Positions 45,989 through 54,356 of a stretch of 64,000 nt of DNA are shown here, piece after piece (position 1 is the first letter of the stretch; the number at the start of each line of letters is the position of its first letter). A program made the position numbers and the translations under genes. The notes below the pieces were generated by a model. The model saw only the letters and a program-made list of their open reading frames with translations, did not search any database and was not told the DNA's origin. Source of the stretch: JAJEAD01 sp965221555. GTDB taxonomy: Bacteria > Pseudomonadota > Gammaproteobacteria > HK1. The stretch spans positions 3,224,001-3,288,000 of the forward strand of contig OZ244895.1 of the NCBI GenBank assembly GCA_965221555.1. Reading direction: 5' to 3'.

Positions 45989-48231
45989 AGCGGCTCATGT
46001 CCGGCATCCTGCCCTGCGCCGCGCTCGCCCTGCTCCTCGCCTCGCTGTGGATCATGACCAACGCGACGCAGGGCTCGGCGCACTTCGACCGGCTCTATTC
46101 GGTGTTGCTGGTGATAAACGTCGCCGGTCTGCTCACCTTGGCCGCGCTCATCGCTCACAACCTGTACCGCCTGTTGCAGCAGATCCGGGAGCGCCAGCCG
46201 GGCGCCCGGCTCACCGGACGCATGGCCGCGGTGTTCGTGGCCCTCGCGGTGACGCCGGTCATCGTGGTCTACGTGTTCTCGCTGCAGTTCCTGAACAAGG
46301 GCATCGACACCTGGTTCGACGTGCGCATCGAGGAGGCGCTGGACGACGCTCTGGGCCTCGGCCAGGCATCCCTCGACTCGCGCATGCTCGATCAGCTGCA
46401 CCGGGTCCGGGAGCTCGTGGCGGAACTCGCGGACACCGACGACGCGGGAATCGCGCTGCGCCTGGAGGACCAGCGGCTCGCGAGCGGCGCCTCCGAGCTC
46501 GCCCTGATCGGACCGCAGGGTCTCGTCATCGCCTACAGCACCATCGAACGCGCCACTCTGACCCCGGATCGCCCGAGCGACGCCGTGCTGCGGCAGGCTC
46601 GGGAGAACGGAAGTTACGTGGACCTCAATCCGATCGGCGATGCGGGGCTGCACATCAGGGTAGTGGTGCTCCTCGACGACACGATCGCGGGCGAGGAGAG
46701 CCGACCGCTGACCGAACTGGCGGAGCAACCTCGCTTCCTTCAGGGCTTCTTCCCGCTCTCGGAACGTCTCGGCCTCCTCGCCGACAGCGTGGAGTCCGCT
46801 TACGGCCAGTACCACAAGCTGATGTACCTGCGAACTCCCCTCAAGCTGAGCTTCATCCTGACCCTCTCTCTCGTGCTGCTGCTCAGCCTCTTCGCCGCGG
46901 TGTGGGTAGCGCTGTTCTCGGCGCGGCGGATCGTCGCTCCCCTGCGCGACGTGGCGCTCGGCACCCGGGCGGTGGCCGCGGGCCGGTACGAAACGCGCCT
47001 GCCTCCCGCGGGCAAGGACGAGGTCGGGTTCCTCGTCGGATCCTTCAACGAAATGACCCGGGAGCTCGCCAGAGCGCGCGACGCCACGCGTCAGAGCCAG
47101 CGCCAGCTCGAAGAGCAGCGCGGATACCTGGAAGCGGTGCTGGAGCGCCTCTCCAACGGGGTCCTCACCCTGGATCAGGGTGGCCGGCTCCGCGCCGCCA
47201 ATCCGGCCGCCCAGCAGATCCTGGGCGTGGCGCTGGACCGCCAGATCGGACGGACCCTGGCGGAAATCGCTCGCCGCCATCCTCACCTGCTCGTTCTCGC
47301 CGACCGCCTGGAAGTCCATGTGCAAGGCGCCCAGGGCGTGTCCGAGGACTGGCGCGAAGAGGTCTCTCTGCCCCGGGACGGGGCGCCCCGGATTCTCATG
47401 TGCAGCGGCAACCGCCTCTCCAGCGCCGAGGAGCCCCCCGGCGGTCACGTCATCGTGTTCGACGATCTCACCGAGCTCGTCGAAGCGCAGCGCAAGGCGG
47501 CCTGGAGCGAGGTCGCCCGGCGACTCGCCCACGAGATCAAGAACCCCCTGACGCCCATCCAGCTTTCGGCCGAGCGTCTGCGCAAGAAGTACCTCGATGA
47601 CATGGAGCCCGAGGAGGGACAGCTCCTGGACCGTTTGACCCGCACCATCGTGCACCAGGTCGAGTCGATGAAGTCCATGGTGAACGCCTTCAGTGACTAC
47701 GCCCGCTCGCCCCGCGCCAGGCCGCAACGACTCGATCTCAATGCCCTTGCCACCGATGTGGTGGAGCTCTACCGGGACGAGGGCTCGCCCGCGCGTCTCG
47801 CCACGCGCCTCGACCCCGGCCTCCCGGCGCTGGAAGCGGATACCGACCGCATGCGTCAGGTGCTGCACAACCTGGTCAAGAATGCGCTGGAGGCCTGCAC
47901 GGAAGACGCCGACGCGCGCGTGGAAGTGCGCACGCGGCGCGTGGTGCGCACCGACCGCTGCCTGGCCGAGCTTCGGGTCACCGACTCCGGACCGGGATTC
48001 CCCGCGGACACCATCGACCGGATTTTCGAGCCCTACACCACCTCGAAGCGCAAGGGGACCGGCCTCGGGCTCGCCATCGTCAAGAAGATCGTGGAAGAGC
48101 ACAACGGACGGGTATGGGCGGAGAACCGCCGCGAGGGGGGCGGCGCGGTCATCATGCAGTTCCCGCCCCCAGCCCGGACGCGGGCCGGCCCGGAGATGGG
48201 CGCGGGCGCGCCCCGCGAGGCGGCGCGGTGA
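45985..48231 (+). CDS. NtrY-like sensor histidine kinase
   Basis: Membrane histidine kinase of 748 residues, starting at GTG 45985 inside the previous stop. Hydrophobic segments lie near 7-27, 38-58 and 80-102, then an external stretch of about 185 residues, and a fourth near 288-312. HAMP (310-365) and PAS (about 380-500) domains follow. The H-box has His516 in RRLAHEIKNPLTPIQLSAER, the N-box reads NLVKNALEAC, and the ATP-binding boxes are TDSGPGF and KGTGLGLAIVKKIVEEHNG. This NtrY arrangement and the next gene, an NtrX-like regulator (starts overlap by GTGA), make a two-component system. Signal and targets are unknown. Confidence 0.93.
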   Translation: MKRLMSGILPCAALALLLASLWIMTNATQGSAHFDRLYSVLLVINVAGLLTLAALIAHNLYRLLQQIRERQPGARLTGRMAAVFVALAVTPVIVVYVFSLQFLNKGIDTWFDVRIEEALDDALGLGQASLDSRMLDQLHRVRELVAELADTDDAGIALRLEDQRLASGASELALIGPQGLVIAYSTIERATLTPDRPSDAVLRQARENGSYVDLNPIGDAGLHIRVVVLLDDTIAGEESRPLTELAEQPRFLQGFFPLSERLGLLADSVESAYGQYHKLMYLRTPLKLSFILTLSLVLLLSLFAAVWVALFSARRIVAPLRDVALGTRAVAAGRYETRLPPAGKDEVGFLVGSFNEMTRELARARDATRQSQRQLEEQRGYLEAVLERLSNGVLTLDQGGRLRAANPAAQQILGVALDRQIGRTLAEIARRHPHLLVLADRLEVHVQGAQGVSEDWREEVSLPRDGAPRILMCSGNRLSSAEEPPGGHVIVFDDLTELVEAQRKAAWSEVARRLAHEIKNPLTPIQLSAERLRKKYLDDMEPEEGQLLDRLTRTIVHQVESMKSMVNAFSDYARSPRARPQRLDLNALATDVVELYRDEGSPARLATRLDPGLPALEADTDRMRQVLHNLVKNALEACTEDADARVEVRTRRVVRTDRCLAELRVTDSGPGFPADTIDRIFEPYTTSKRKGTGLGLAIVKKIVEEHNGRVWAENRREGGGAVIMQFPPPARTRAGPEMGAGAPREAAR

Positions 48232-49601
48232 ACGGCGCGCTCCACATTCTGGTGGTGGACGACGAGCCGGATATCACCTCGATAGTGCGTGAAATTCTGG
48301 AAGACGAGGGCTTCACGGTGAGCGTCGCCCAGGATGCGGCGCAGGCGCGCGAGGCGCGCAGAGCCAGACGTCCGGACCTGGTGCTGCTCGACATCTGGCT
48401 CCCCGACACCGATGGCGTCAGTCTGCTCGCAGAGTGGACCCGCCAGTCCGATCTCGACACCCCGGTGGTGATGATGTCGGGCCACGGCACCATCGAGACC
48501 GCGGTGGAAGCGACCCGGCTCGGCGCCTTCGACTTCATCGAGAAGCCGCTCTCGACTCCGAAGCTGCTGCTCTCGGTGCACCGCGCCCTGGAGACCGCCA
48601 AGCTTCGACGGGAGAACGTCGGCCTGCGGCGTGATTCCGATCTGCCGCCGGAGCCCATCGGGCGCTCGCGCCTCATGGAAGATCTCCGCCGCCAGATCCA
48701 GCGGGTCGCCCAGCACGACGCGCCGGTGCTGATCTCGGGGGAGTCGGGCAGCGGCAAGACCATCTGCGCCCACTACCTGCACGCGGTGAGCAACCTGCGA
48801 ACCGGTCCCTTCGTCCGAATGCCGGCGGACACCGGCGCAAAGCATGACAGCGAAGTCGTGCTGTTCGGCTCCGAGAAGGGAAGCGAGCTGGTCTTCGGCT
48901 GTCTCGAACAGGCGAACGGAGGGACCTTCTTTCTTCCCAACCTCCTCGACCTCGCACCCTCGGTGCAGACCCGGCTGCTCGGCGCTCTGCGCCAGGGGTC
49001 CTTCCTGCGGGTCGGCGGGGGAAAGCCCGTGCACTTCAACGCCCGGATGGTCGCCGCCACGAACCGCGACCCCGGCTCCGCGCTCGCGGCCGGCGAGTTC
49101 CGGAACGACCTCTATTACCACCTGAACGTGGTGCCGCTGCGGGTGCCGCCCCTGCGCGAGCACCGCGAGGACGTGCCGGAGCTCCTCTCCTACTACATGG
49201 AATCCTTCGCGAGCCGGGAGAATCTGACCTACCGTCGATTCACGGTGGGCGCGCAGAACCGGCTGCGAAACCATCAGTGGCCGGGGAATGTCCTCGAGCT
49301 CAAGAACCTCGTCCACCGCCTTCTCATCCTGGGAAGCGGCGCCGACATCGACCAGGCGGAAGTGGAAGCGGCGCTCGGGCCCGCGCCGGGGCGACCGGAA
49401 GAAGTCCATGCCGATGGCGTGGACCTGCCTCTGAAGGCGGCGCGCGAGCAGTTCGAGCGGGAATACCTCCTGCACCAGATTGGCGCCCTTGGCGGCAACA
49501 TCAGCAAGGTGGCGGCGAAAGCCGGCCTGGAACGCACCCACCTCTACCGCAAGCTCAAGTCCCTGGGGATAGACCCGAGGCGTTCCGGAACCAGGAGGTG
49601 A
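48228..49601 (+). CDS. NtrX-like response regulator with degenerate AAA+ domain
   Basis: Response regulator of 457 residues, starting at GTG 48228 overlapping the kinase stop. The receiver (1-120) is complete: acidic DDEPD, phospho-acceptor Asp55 in VLLDIWLPD and Lys106. The central domain has Walker A GESGSGKT (171-178) but, where family members read GAFTGA and then GGTLFLDEI, it reads EKGSELVFG and GGTFFLPNL (231-239). So the sigma54-contacting loop is shortened and the Walker B Asp-Glu is Pro-Asn. Other parts (EFRNDLYYHLNVVPLRVPPL) remain. The C-terminal Fis-type helix-turn-helix is intact (GGNISKVAAKAGLERTHLYR). It likely binds DNA without activating sigma54; that is inference. Confidence 0.92.
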   Translation: MNGALHILVVDDEPDITSIVREILEDEGFTVSVAQDAAQAREARRARRPDLVLLDIWLPDTDGVSLLAEWTRQSDLDTPVVMMSGHGTIETAVEATRLGAFDFIEKPLSTPKLLLSVHRALETAKLRRENVGLRRDSDLPPEPIGRSRLMEDLRRQIQRVAQHDAPVLISGESGSGKTICAHYLHAVSNLRTGPFVRMPADTGAKHDSEVVLFGSEKGSELVFGCLEQANGGTFFLPNLLDLAPSVQTRLLGALRQGSFLRVGGGKPVHFNARMVAATNRDPGSALAAGEFRNDLYYHLNVVPLRVPPLREHREDVPELLSYYMESFASRENLTYRRFTVGAQNRLRNHQWPGNVLELKNLVHRLLILGSGADIDQAEVEAALGPAPGRPEEVHADGVDLPLKAAREQFEREYLLHQIGALGGNISKVAAKAGLERTHLYRKLKSLGIDPRRSGTRR

Positions 49602-49678
49602 GCGGTGCGCGCTGAGGCCAGGTGTTGCGCACGGCCGGGCCCCGCCGGCGCGAACGAGGCCCCTCGGGCGCGGCGGCG

Positions 49679-51052
49679 ATGAAGATCATCGTCCTCGGCG
49701 CGGGACAGGTCGGCAGCACCGTCGCGGAGACCCTCTCCGGCGAAGCCAACGACATCACCATCGTCGATCACGACGCGAGGCGTCTGCGTGTCCTTCAGGA
49801 CCATCTCGACATCCGCACGGTGACCGGCAACGCCTCCCATCCGGGCGTGCTCGCGCAGGCCGGGGCGGAAGACGCGGACCTGATCCTGGCGGTCACGAGT
49901 TCCGACGAGACCAACATGGTCGCCTGCCAGGTCGCCTACACCCTGTTCCAGACCCCGACCAAGATCGCGAGGGTGCGCGCCGCGGAGTACCTGGAACACC
50001 CCTCCCTCTTCTGTTCGGACGCGCTGCCGGTCGACGTGCACATCAGCCCCGAGCAGCTCGTCACCGACTACATCCAGCGCCTGATCGAGTCCCCCGGCGC
50101 GCTGCAGGTTCTCGACTTCGCCAAGGGAAAGGTACGCCTCGTCGCGGTGCAGGCCTACCACGGCGGCCCCCTGGTCGGTCATGCCCTGCGCGAACTGCCG
50201 TCCCACATGCCGGCCATCGATACCCGGGTCGCCGCGATCTTCCGGCGCGGAGGAGCGATCGTTCCGGAGGGCAACACCGTCATCGAGGTCGACGACGAAG
50301 TCTTCTTCGTCGCCGCCGCCCAGCACATCGGAGCGGTGATGGGAGAGCTGCGACGCCGCGACCGGGCGGTACGGCGCATCATCCTCGCCGGCGGCGGCAA
50401 CATCGGCCGGCGCCTGGCGAAGGCGCTGGAACGCGACTACCACGTCAAGCTCATCGAACACGACCTCGCGCGCGCCAAGCGCCTGTCGGAGCTCCTCGAT
50501 CACACCATCGTGCTGAACGGCGACGCCACCGACGAGGAGCTGTTGCTCGAAGAGAACATCGACGGCACGGACGTGTTCTGCGCCGTCACCAACGACGACC
50601 AGAGCAACATCCTCTCGGCGATGCTCGCCAAGCAGATGGGCGCGCGCAAGGTCATGGCGCTCATCAACCGGGGAGCCTACGTGGACCTCGTCCAGAACGG
50701 CCTCGTCGACATCGCGATCTCTCCCCAGCAGACCACGATCAGCGGCCTGCTTGCGCACGTGCGGCGCGGAGATGTGGTCGCGGTGCACTCGCTGCGCCGC
50801 GGAGCGGCGGAGGCGATCGAGGCGGTTGCGCACGGCGACCGGCGCACATCGCGGGTGGTGGGACGCAGGGTGGAAGAGATCAAGCTGCCTCCCGGGGCCA
50901 CCATCGACGCGATCGTGCGCGGCGAAGCGGTGATCATCGCGCACCACGACACGGTGATCGAGGCGGGCGACCACGTTATCCTCTTCCTCATCGACAAGAC
51001 GCGAATCGCGGAGGTCGAGCGCCTCTTCCAGGTGGGAATCACGTTCCTGTGA
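49679..51052 (+). CDS. trkA: Trk potassium uptake regulator TrkA
   Basis: TrkA is the cytoplasmic NAD-binding subunit of the Trk K+ uptake system. ATG 49679 gives MKIIVLGAGQVGSTVAETLS and 457 residues (E. coli 458); the frame opens earlier at 49622 but that part is not TrkA. Two Rossmann (RCK-N) halves are seen, GAGQVG near 7-12 and GGGNIG near 240, each followed by an RCK-C domain. The next gene is the membrane partner trkH, 34 bp downstream. In E. coli trkA follows rsmB directly; here three genes lie between. Confidence 0.97.
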   Translation: MKIIVLGAGQVGSTVAETLSGEANDITIVDHDARRLRVLQDHLDIRTVTGNASHPGVLAQAGAEDADLILAVTSSDETNMVACQVAYTLFQTPTKIARVRAAEYLEHPSLFCSDALPVDVHISPEQLVTDYIQRLIESPGALQVLDFAKGKVRLVAVQAYHGGPLVGHALRELPSHMPAIDTRVAAIFRRGGAIVPEGNTVIEVDDEVFFVAAAQHIGAVMGELRRRDRAVRRIILAGGGNIGRRLAKALERDYHVKLIEHDLARAKRLSELLDHTIVLNGDATDEELLLEENIDGTDVFCAVTNDDQSNILSAMLAKQMGARKVMALINRGAYVDLVQNGLVDIAISPQQTTISGLLAHVRRGDVVAVHSLRRGAAEAIEAVAHGDRRTSRVVGRRVEEIKLPPGATIDAIVRGEAVIIAHHDTVIEAGDHVILFLIDKTRIAEVERLFQVGITFL

Positions 51053-51086
51053 GCGCCGCTTCTCCGCCTCCGGCGCACCCGGCGTG

Positions 51087-52538
51087 ATGCGGGCCTCCGC
51101 GATCCAGAAGATCGTCGGGCTGCTGCTCGCGCTCTTCAGCGTCACCATGCTGCCTCCGGTCGCGGTCTCGTACCTCTACGAAGATCGGGCCGCGATGCCC
51201 TTCGTGATCGCCTTCCTCCTCATCCTGGGAGCGGGCCTCGCGCTCTGGATGCCGGTGCGACGCGTGCGGCGCGAGCTCCGCCTGCGGGACGGATTTCTCG
51301 TGGTCGTGCTGTTCTGGGTCGCCCTCGGCGCCTCGGGAAGCGTGCCGCTGCTCATCGCCGAGCGGCCCCACCTCGGGCTCGCCGACGCGGTGTTCGAATC
51401 GGTTTCCGGCCTCACCACCACCGGCGCCACGGTCATCGTCGGCATCGGCGAGCTGCCGCGCTCGATCCTCTTCTACCGCCAGCAACTGCAGTGGCTGGGA
51501 GGCATGGGCATCATCGTCCTCGCCGTCGCCATCCTTCCGATGCTCGGAGTCGGCGGCATGCAGCTCTACCGCGCCGAGACCCCGGGGCCGATCAAGGATG
51601 CGAAGCTCACTCCGCGGCTGACCGAGACCGCGAAGGCCCTCTGGTACATCTACCTCGCCCTCACCGCGGCCTGCGCGATCGCCTACCGGCTCGCGGGGAT
51701 GTCCAACTTCGATGCGCTGGTGCACAGCTTCTCCACCGTCGCCATCGGCGGCTTCTCCACCCATGACGCGAGCCTCGGCCACTTCGACAGTCCCGCGGTG
51801 GAAGCCACCGCGGTGGTGTTCATGGCGATTGCCGGAGTCAACTTCGCGCTCCACTTCACCGCGTGGCGCAGCCGCAGCGTGCGCGGGTATGTCAACGACA
51901 CCGAGTTCAGGGCCTACATCTCGCTGCTCGCGACGGTGGCGCTCGCCACCTCCGTCTACCTCTACCTGAGCGGAACCTTCTCGTCGCTCGCGAGCGCGTT
52001 GCGTTTCGGCGTGTTCCAGACGGTTTCCATCAGCACCACCACCGGCTACACCACCACCGGCTACCAGACCTGGCCGAGCTTCCTGCCGGTGCTGCTGCTG
52101 TTTGCGAGCTTCGCGGGCGGATGCGCCGGCTCGACCGGCGGCGGACTCAAGGTGATCCGCGTGGTGCTGCTCATCAAGCAGGGCGTGCGCGAGATCATTC
52201 GCCTCATCCATCCCAGCGCGCAGGTGCCGATCAAGGTCGGTGGCGCGCCCACCCCCCCGCGGGTGGTCGACGCGGTGTGGGGGTTCTTCGCGATCTACGT
52301 CGCCACCTTCGTGGTGATCATGATCGCGCTGATGGCGAGCGGCCTCGATCAGATCACCGCCTTTTCCGCCACCGCGGCCTGCATCAACAACCTCGGTCCC
52401 GGACTCGGCGACGTGGCCTCCCACTACGGGGAGCTGACCTCCGCCGCGAAGTGGATCCTGAGCGCGGCGATGTTGCTCGGACGTCTGGAGATCTTCACCC
52501 TCCTGGTCATCCTCACCCCCGCATTCTGGAAGAGCTGA
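51087..52538 (+). CDS. trkH: Trk potassium uptake membrane protein TrkH
   Basis: TrkH is the K+-translocating subunit. The 483-residue product (E. coli 483) starts MRASAIQKIVGLLLALFSVT at ATG 51087; a GTG one codon earlier (51084) is possible. There are about ten membrane segments, with the pore loops of the family visible as FESVSGLTTTGATV, GGFSTHDASL, ISTTTGYTTTGYQTW and FSATAACINNLGPGL, each with the selectivity-filter Gly, and the signature GGCAGSTGGGLKVIRVVLL near residue 345. Adjacent to trkA. Confidence 0.96.
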   Translation: MRASAIQKIVGLLLALFSVTMLPPVAVSYLYEDRAAMPFVIAFLLILGAGLALWMPVRRVRRELRLRDGFLVVVLFWVALGASGSVPLLIAERPHLGLADAVFESVSGLTTTGATVIVGIGELPRSILFYRQQLQWLGGMGIIVLAVAILPMLGVGGMQLYRAETPGPIKDAKLTPRLTETAKALWYIYLALTAACAIAYRLAGMSNFDALVHSFSTVAIGGFSTHDASLGHFDSPAVEATAVVFMAIAGVNFALHFTAWRSRSVRGYVNDTEFRAYISLLATVALATSVYLYLSGTFSSLASALRFGVFQTVSISTTTGYTTTGYQTWPSFLPVLLLFASFAGGCAGSTGGGLKVIRVVLLIKQGVREIIRLIHPSAQVPIKVGGAPTPPRVVDAVWGFFAIYVATFVVIMIALMASGLDQITAFSATAACINNLGPGLGDVASHYGELTSAAKWILSAAMLLGRLEIFTLLVILTPAFWKS

Positions 52539-52668
52539 GGCCCCGGCCCGTGCCCGATCCCGCTTCCCCCCCGTACCGCGCCCTCCCCGCCCGATGGGCG
52601 CCGACGCGTCCCCGCGCGCCCGATTCCCGCCCGGTGTTCCCCGGGCCGTCTCGCGCCGGTGGTGCGCC

Positions 52669-52983
52669 ATGAACATCGCCCAGCTCGAGGCGATGCTCGC
52701 CCGCGGCACCGACAACGCCCTGCTCCGCTACACGCTGGGCTGCGCCTGCCTCAAGGCGGGGCGCGGCGAGGAAGGACTGGTCCACCTCGAGCGGGCGGTG
52801 GCGCGGGACCCCGGCTACTCGGCCGCGTGGAAAGCCTACGGCCGCGCCCTTGCCGACGCGGGCCGCGCCGAAGACGCCATCGATGCCTACCGGCGCGGCA
52901 TCGAGGCGGCGGAATCGCGAGGCGACATTCAGGCCGCCAAGGAGATGCGCGTGTTCAGACGCCGCCTGGAACGGGTTCGTTAG
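52669..52983 (+). CDS. Small tetratricopeptide-repeat protein
   Basis: ATG 52669 gives 104 residues, beginning MNIAQLEAMLARGTDNALLR. Two or three TPR-like helix pairs are seen: LRYTLGCACLKAGRGEEGLV, HLERAVARDPGYSAAWKAYG and ALADAGRAEDAIDAYRRGIE. TPRs bind protein partners, but which is not known; no signal peptide or membrane segment is present. The frame extends upstream to 52594 with a non-TPR leader. Repeat copy E begins at the last two bases of the stop codon, so the gene may once have been longer or flush with the insertion. Confidence 0.8.
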   Translation: MNIAQLEAMLARGTDNALLRYTLGCACLKAGRGEEGLVHLERAVARDPGYSAAWKAYGRALADAGRAEDAIDAYRRGIEAAESRGDIQAAKEMRVFRRRLERVR

Positions 52984-53044
52984 CCCGCAAGTTGCACCGC
53001 CTTCCTACTGCCAACGCCAAAAAAACCGGTGAAGTTTGCGGGCT
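52982..53044 (-). mobile_element. MITE-like repeat, copy E (63 bp, ends only)
   Basis: The ends AGCCCGCAAGTTGCACCG (52982-52999) and CGGTGAAGTTTGCGGGCT (53027-53044) are an 18-bp inverted repeat with a few mismatches. Read on the minus strand, the inner part TTGGCGTTGGCAGTAGGAA equals the right-hand part of copy A (TTGGCGTCCGCAGCAGGAA), so this is an internal deletion derivative of the same element. It may also fold as a hairpin downstream of the TPR gene. Confidence 0.6.
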
Positions 53045-53097
53045 GGTCCCGCAGGTCCGGCCCGGCGACAGGAGGGCCGGAAAGCGGCGATCTCGGC

Positions 53098-54117
53098 TTA
53101 CGCGCACTGCGCCCCGGGGTCGGCGTGCAGAGTCAGGGTCCCGGTCAGGCGCGAGACGGTGTCGAGATTGTTCCGCCGCAGGTAATCGGCGAGACCCCGG
53201 TTGATCTTCTTGCAGATCAGGGGATCGTAGAAGAGCGCGGTGCCCACCCCGAGCGCGGCGGCGCCCGCGATGAGGAACTCGATCGCGTCCTCGGCGCTCG
53301 CGATGCCGCCCTGGCCGATGATCGGGACGCGGTGGGCGCGGGCGACCTGGTAGACCTCGTGCACCTTGAGCAGTGCCATCGGCTTCACCGCGGGGCCGGA
53401 GAGTCCGGAGCGGTTGCCGCCGATCACCGGTTTCCGGGTCTCGATGTCGATGGCGAGCCCCATGAAGGTATTGACCACCGCGAGGCCGTCGCTGCCCGCC
53501 TCGATGCAGCGCCGGGCGCTCTCGGCGATGTCGGTCTGGTTCGGAGACAGCTTGGTGATCAGCGGCTTGCGCGTTCGGGCCCGGCAGGCTTCGACCACCC
53601 GCGCCGACATGTCCGGATCGTTGCCGAAGAGGACTCCGCCCTCGCGCACGTTCGGGCAGGATATGTTCACCTCCATCGCGTCGATGGGGGAGTCGTCGAA
53701 TATCCCGCTGAGCTCCGCGTATTCGCCGACCGTGGAGCCGGACAGGTTGGCGATATAGCGGGTTTCGGTGAAGTCCAGGGTCGGCAGGATCTCGTCGACC
53801 ACGTGCCGGGCGCCCGGGTTCTGCAGCCCGATGGAGTTCAGCATCCCAGCCGGAGTCTCGAAGACCCGATGCGCCGCGTTGCCGAGGCGCGGAGACACGG
53901 TGGTGCCCTTGAGGCACACCGCGCCCACATCGCGGTGGGAGAAGCCTTCGACCCGGGTGTACTCCTCTCCAAATCCGACGCATCCCGAGAGCAGCACGAG
54001 AGGCGTTTCGAAGGCCATGCCGCAGTAGTCGATCCGAAGCCGCTCCCTCTCGGACGTGACTTCGCTGTTCTTCGCTGTCGTCACGCCGACCGCCGACCCC
54101 GTTTCGAACCCCGGCAT
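53098..54117 (-). CDS. pyrD: Dihydroorotate dehydrogenase, class 1B catalytic subunit
   Basis: Oxidises dihydroorotate to orotate with FMN in pyrimidine synthesis. The 339-residue product has the class 1 catalytic Cys in MEVNISCPNVREGG, SIGLQNPGARHV near residue 110, ITKLSPNQTDIAESARRCIE and PIIGQGGIASAEDAIEFLIA with GAAALGVGTALF, typical of class 1B. Class 1B enzymes usually need the iron-sulfur subunit PyrK and NAD; no pyrK is next to it. Gammaproteobacteria generally use the membrane class 2 enzyme. Start uncertain: ATG 54117 or GTG 54084. Its own transcript, divergent from the MFS gene. Confidence 0.85.
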   Translation of the reverse strand: MPGFETGSAVGVTTAKNSEVTSERERLRIDYCGMAFETPLVLLSGCVGFGEEYTRVEGFSHRDVGAVCLKGTTVSPRLGNAAHRVFETPAGMLNSIGLQNPGARHVVDEILPTLDFTETRYIANLSGSTVGEYAELSGIFDDSPIDAMEVNISCPNVREGGVLFGNDPDMSARVVEACRARTRKPLITKLSPNQTDIAESARRCIEAGSDGLAVVNTFMGLAIDIETRKPVIGGNRSGLSGPAVKPMALLKVHEVYQVARAHRVPIIGQGGIASAEDAIEFLIAGAAALGVGTALFYDPLICKKINRGLADYLRRNNLDTVSRLTGTLTLHADPGAQCA

Positions 54118-54320
54118 TGTACATGTCGCGCGGTGGCCGCCGCGCCCGGGTGCGCAGGTGCGAAGCGATGCGCGGGTCGGATGGGGCGCCTCGTTTGCCC
54201 GCGGGCTTTGGCGCGACGCGGTACGGCCCGCCAATGCGAGCCGGTGGGCGTGGGCCAGCCGCGAAATCGCGGAGATTTTCCGGCTGGAGCGCCCGCCTGA
54301 CCGGCCGGGCCCGGACGGCG

Positions 54321-54348
54321 TTGTCGGCGGAAAGCGGATCGCGATAAT
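54321..54348 (+). promoter_or_regulatory. Candidate promoter of the MFS transporter
   Basis: TTGTCG (54321-54326), a 16-bp spacer and GATAAT (54343-54348) lie just before the ATG at 54357. With a start point six to eight bases past the -10, the transcript would be almost leaderless. Confidence 0.4.
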
Positions 54349-54356
54349 GCCCGGCC

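Noticed and set aside
45862..48102. A 746-codon open frame antisense to the NtrY-like kinase
   Set aside because: Same reason: a shadow of a high-GC gene, with no recognisable domain or ribosome-binding site. Similar shadows opposite gatB (1796-3544), rpoC (24149-25897) and trkH (51039-52715) were dropped too.
52982..53044. Ordinary Rho-independent terminator after the TPR gene
   Set aside because: The arms match the dispersed repeat ends at four other sites and no T-run follows on the plus strand, so the repeat explanation is better, although the hairpin could still affect transcription.
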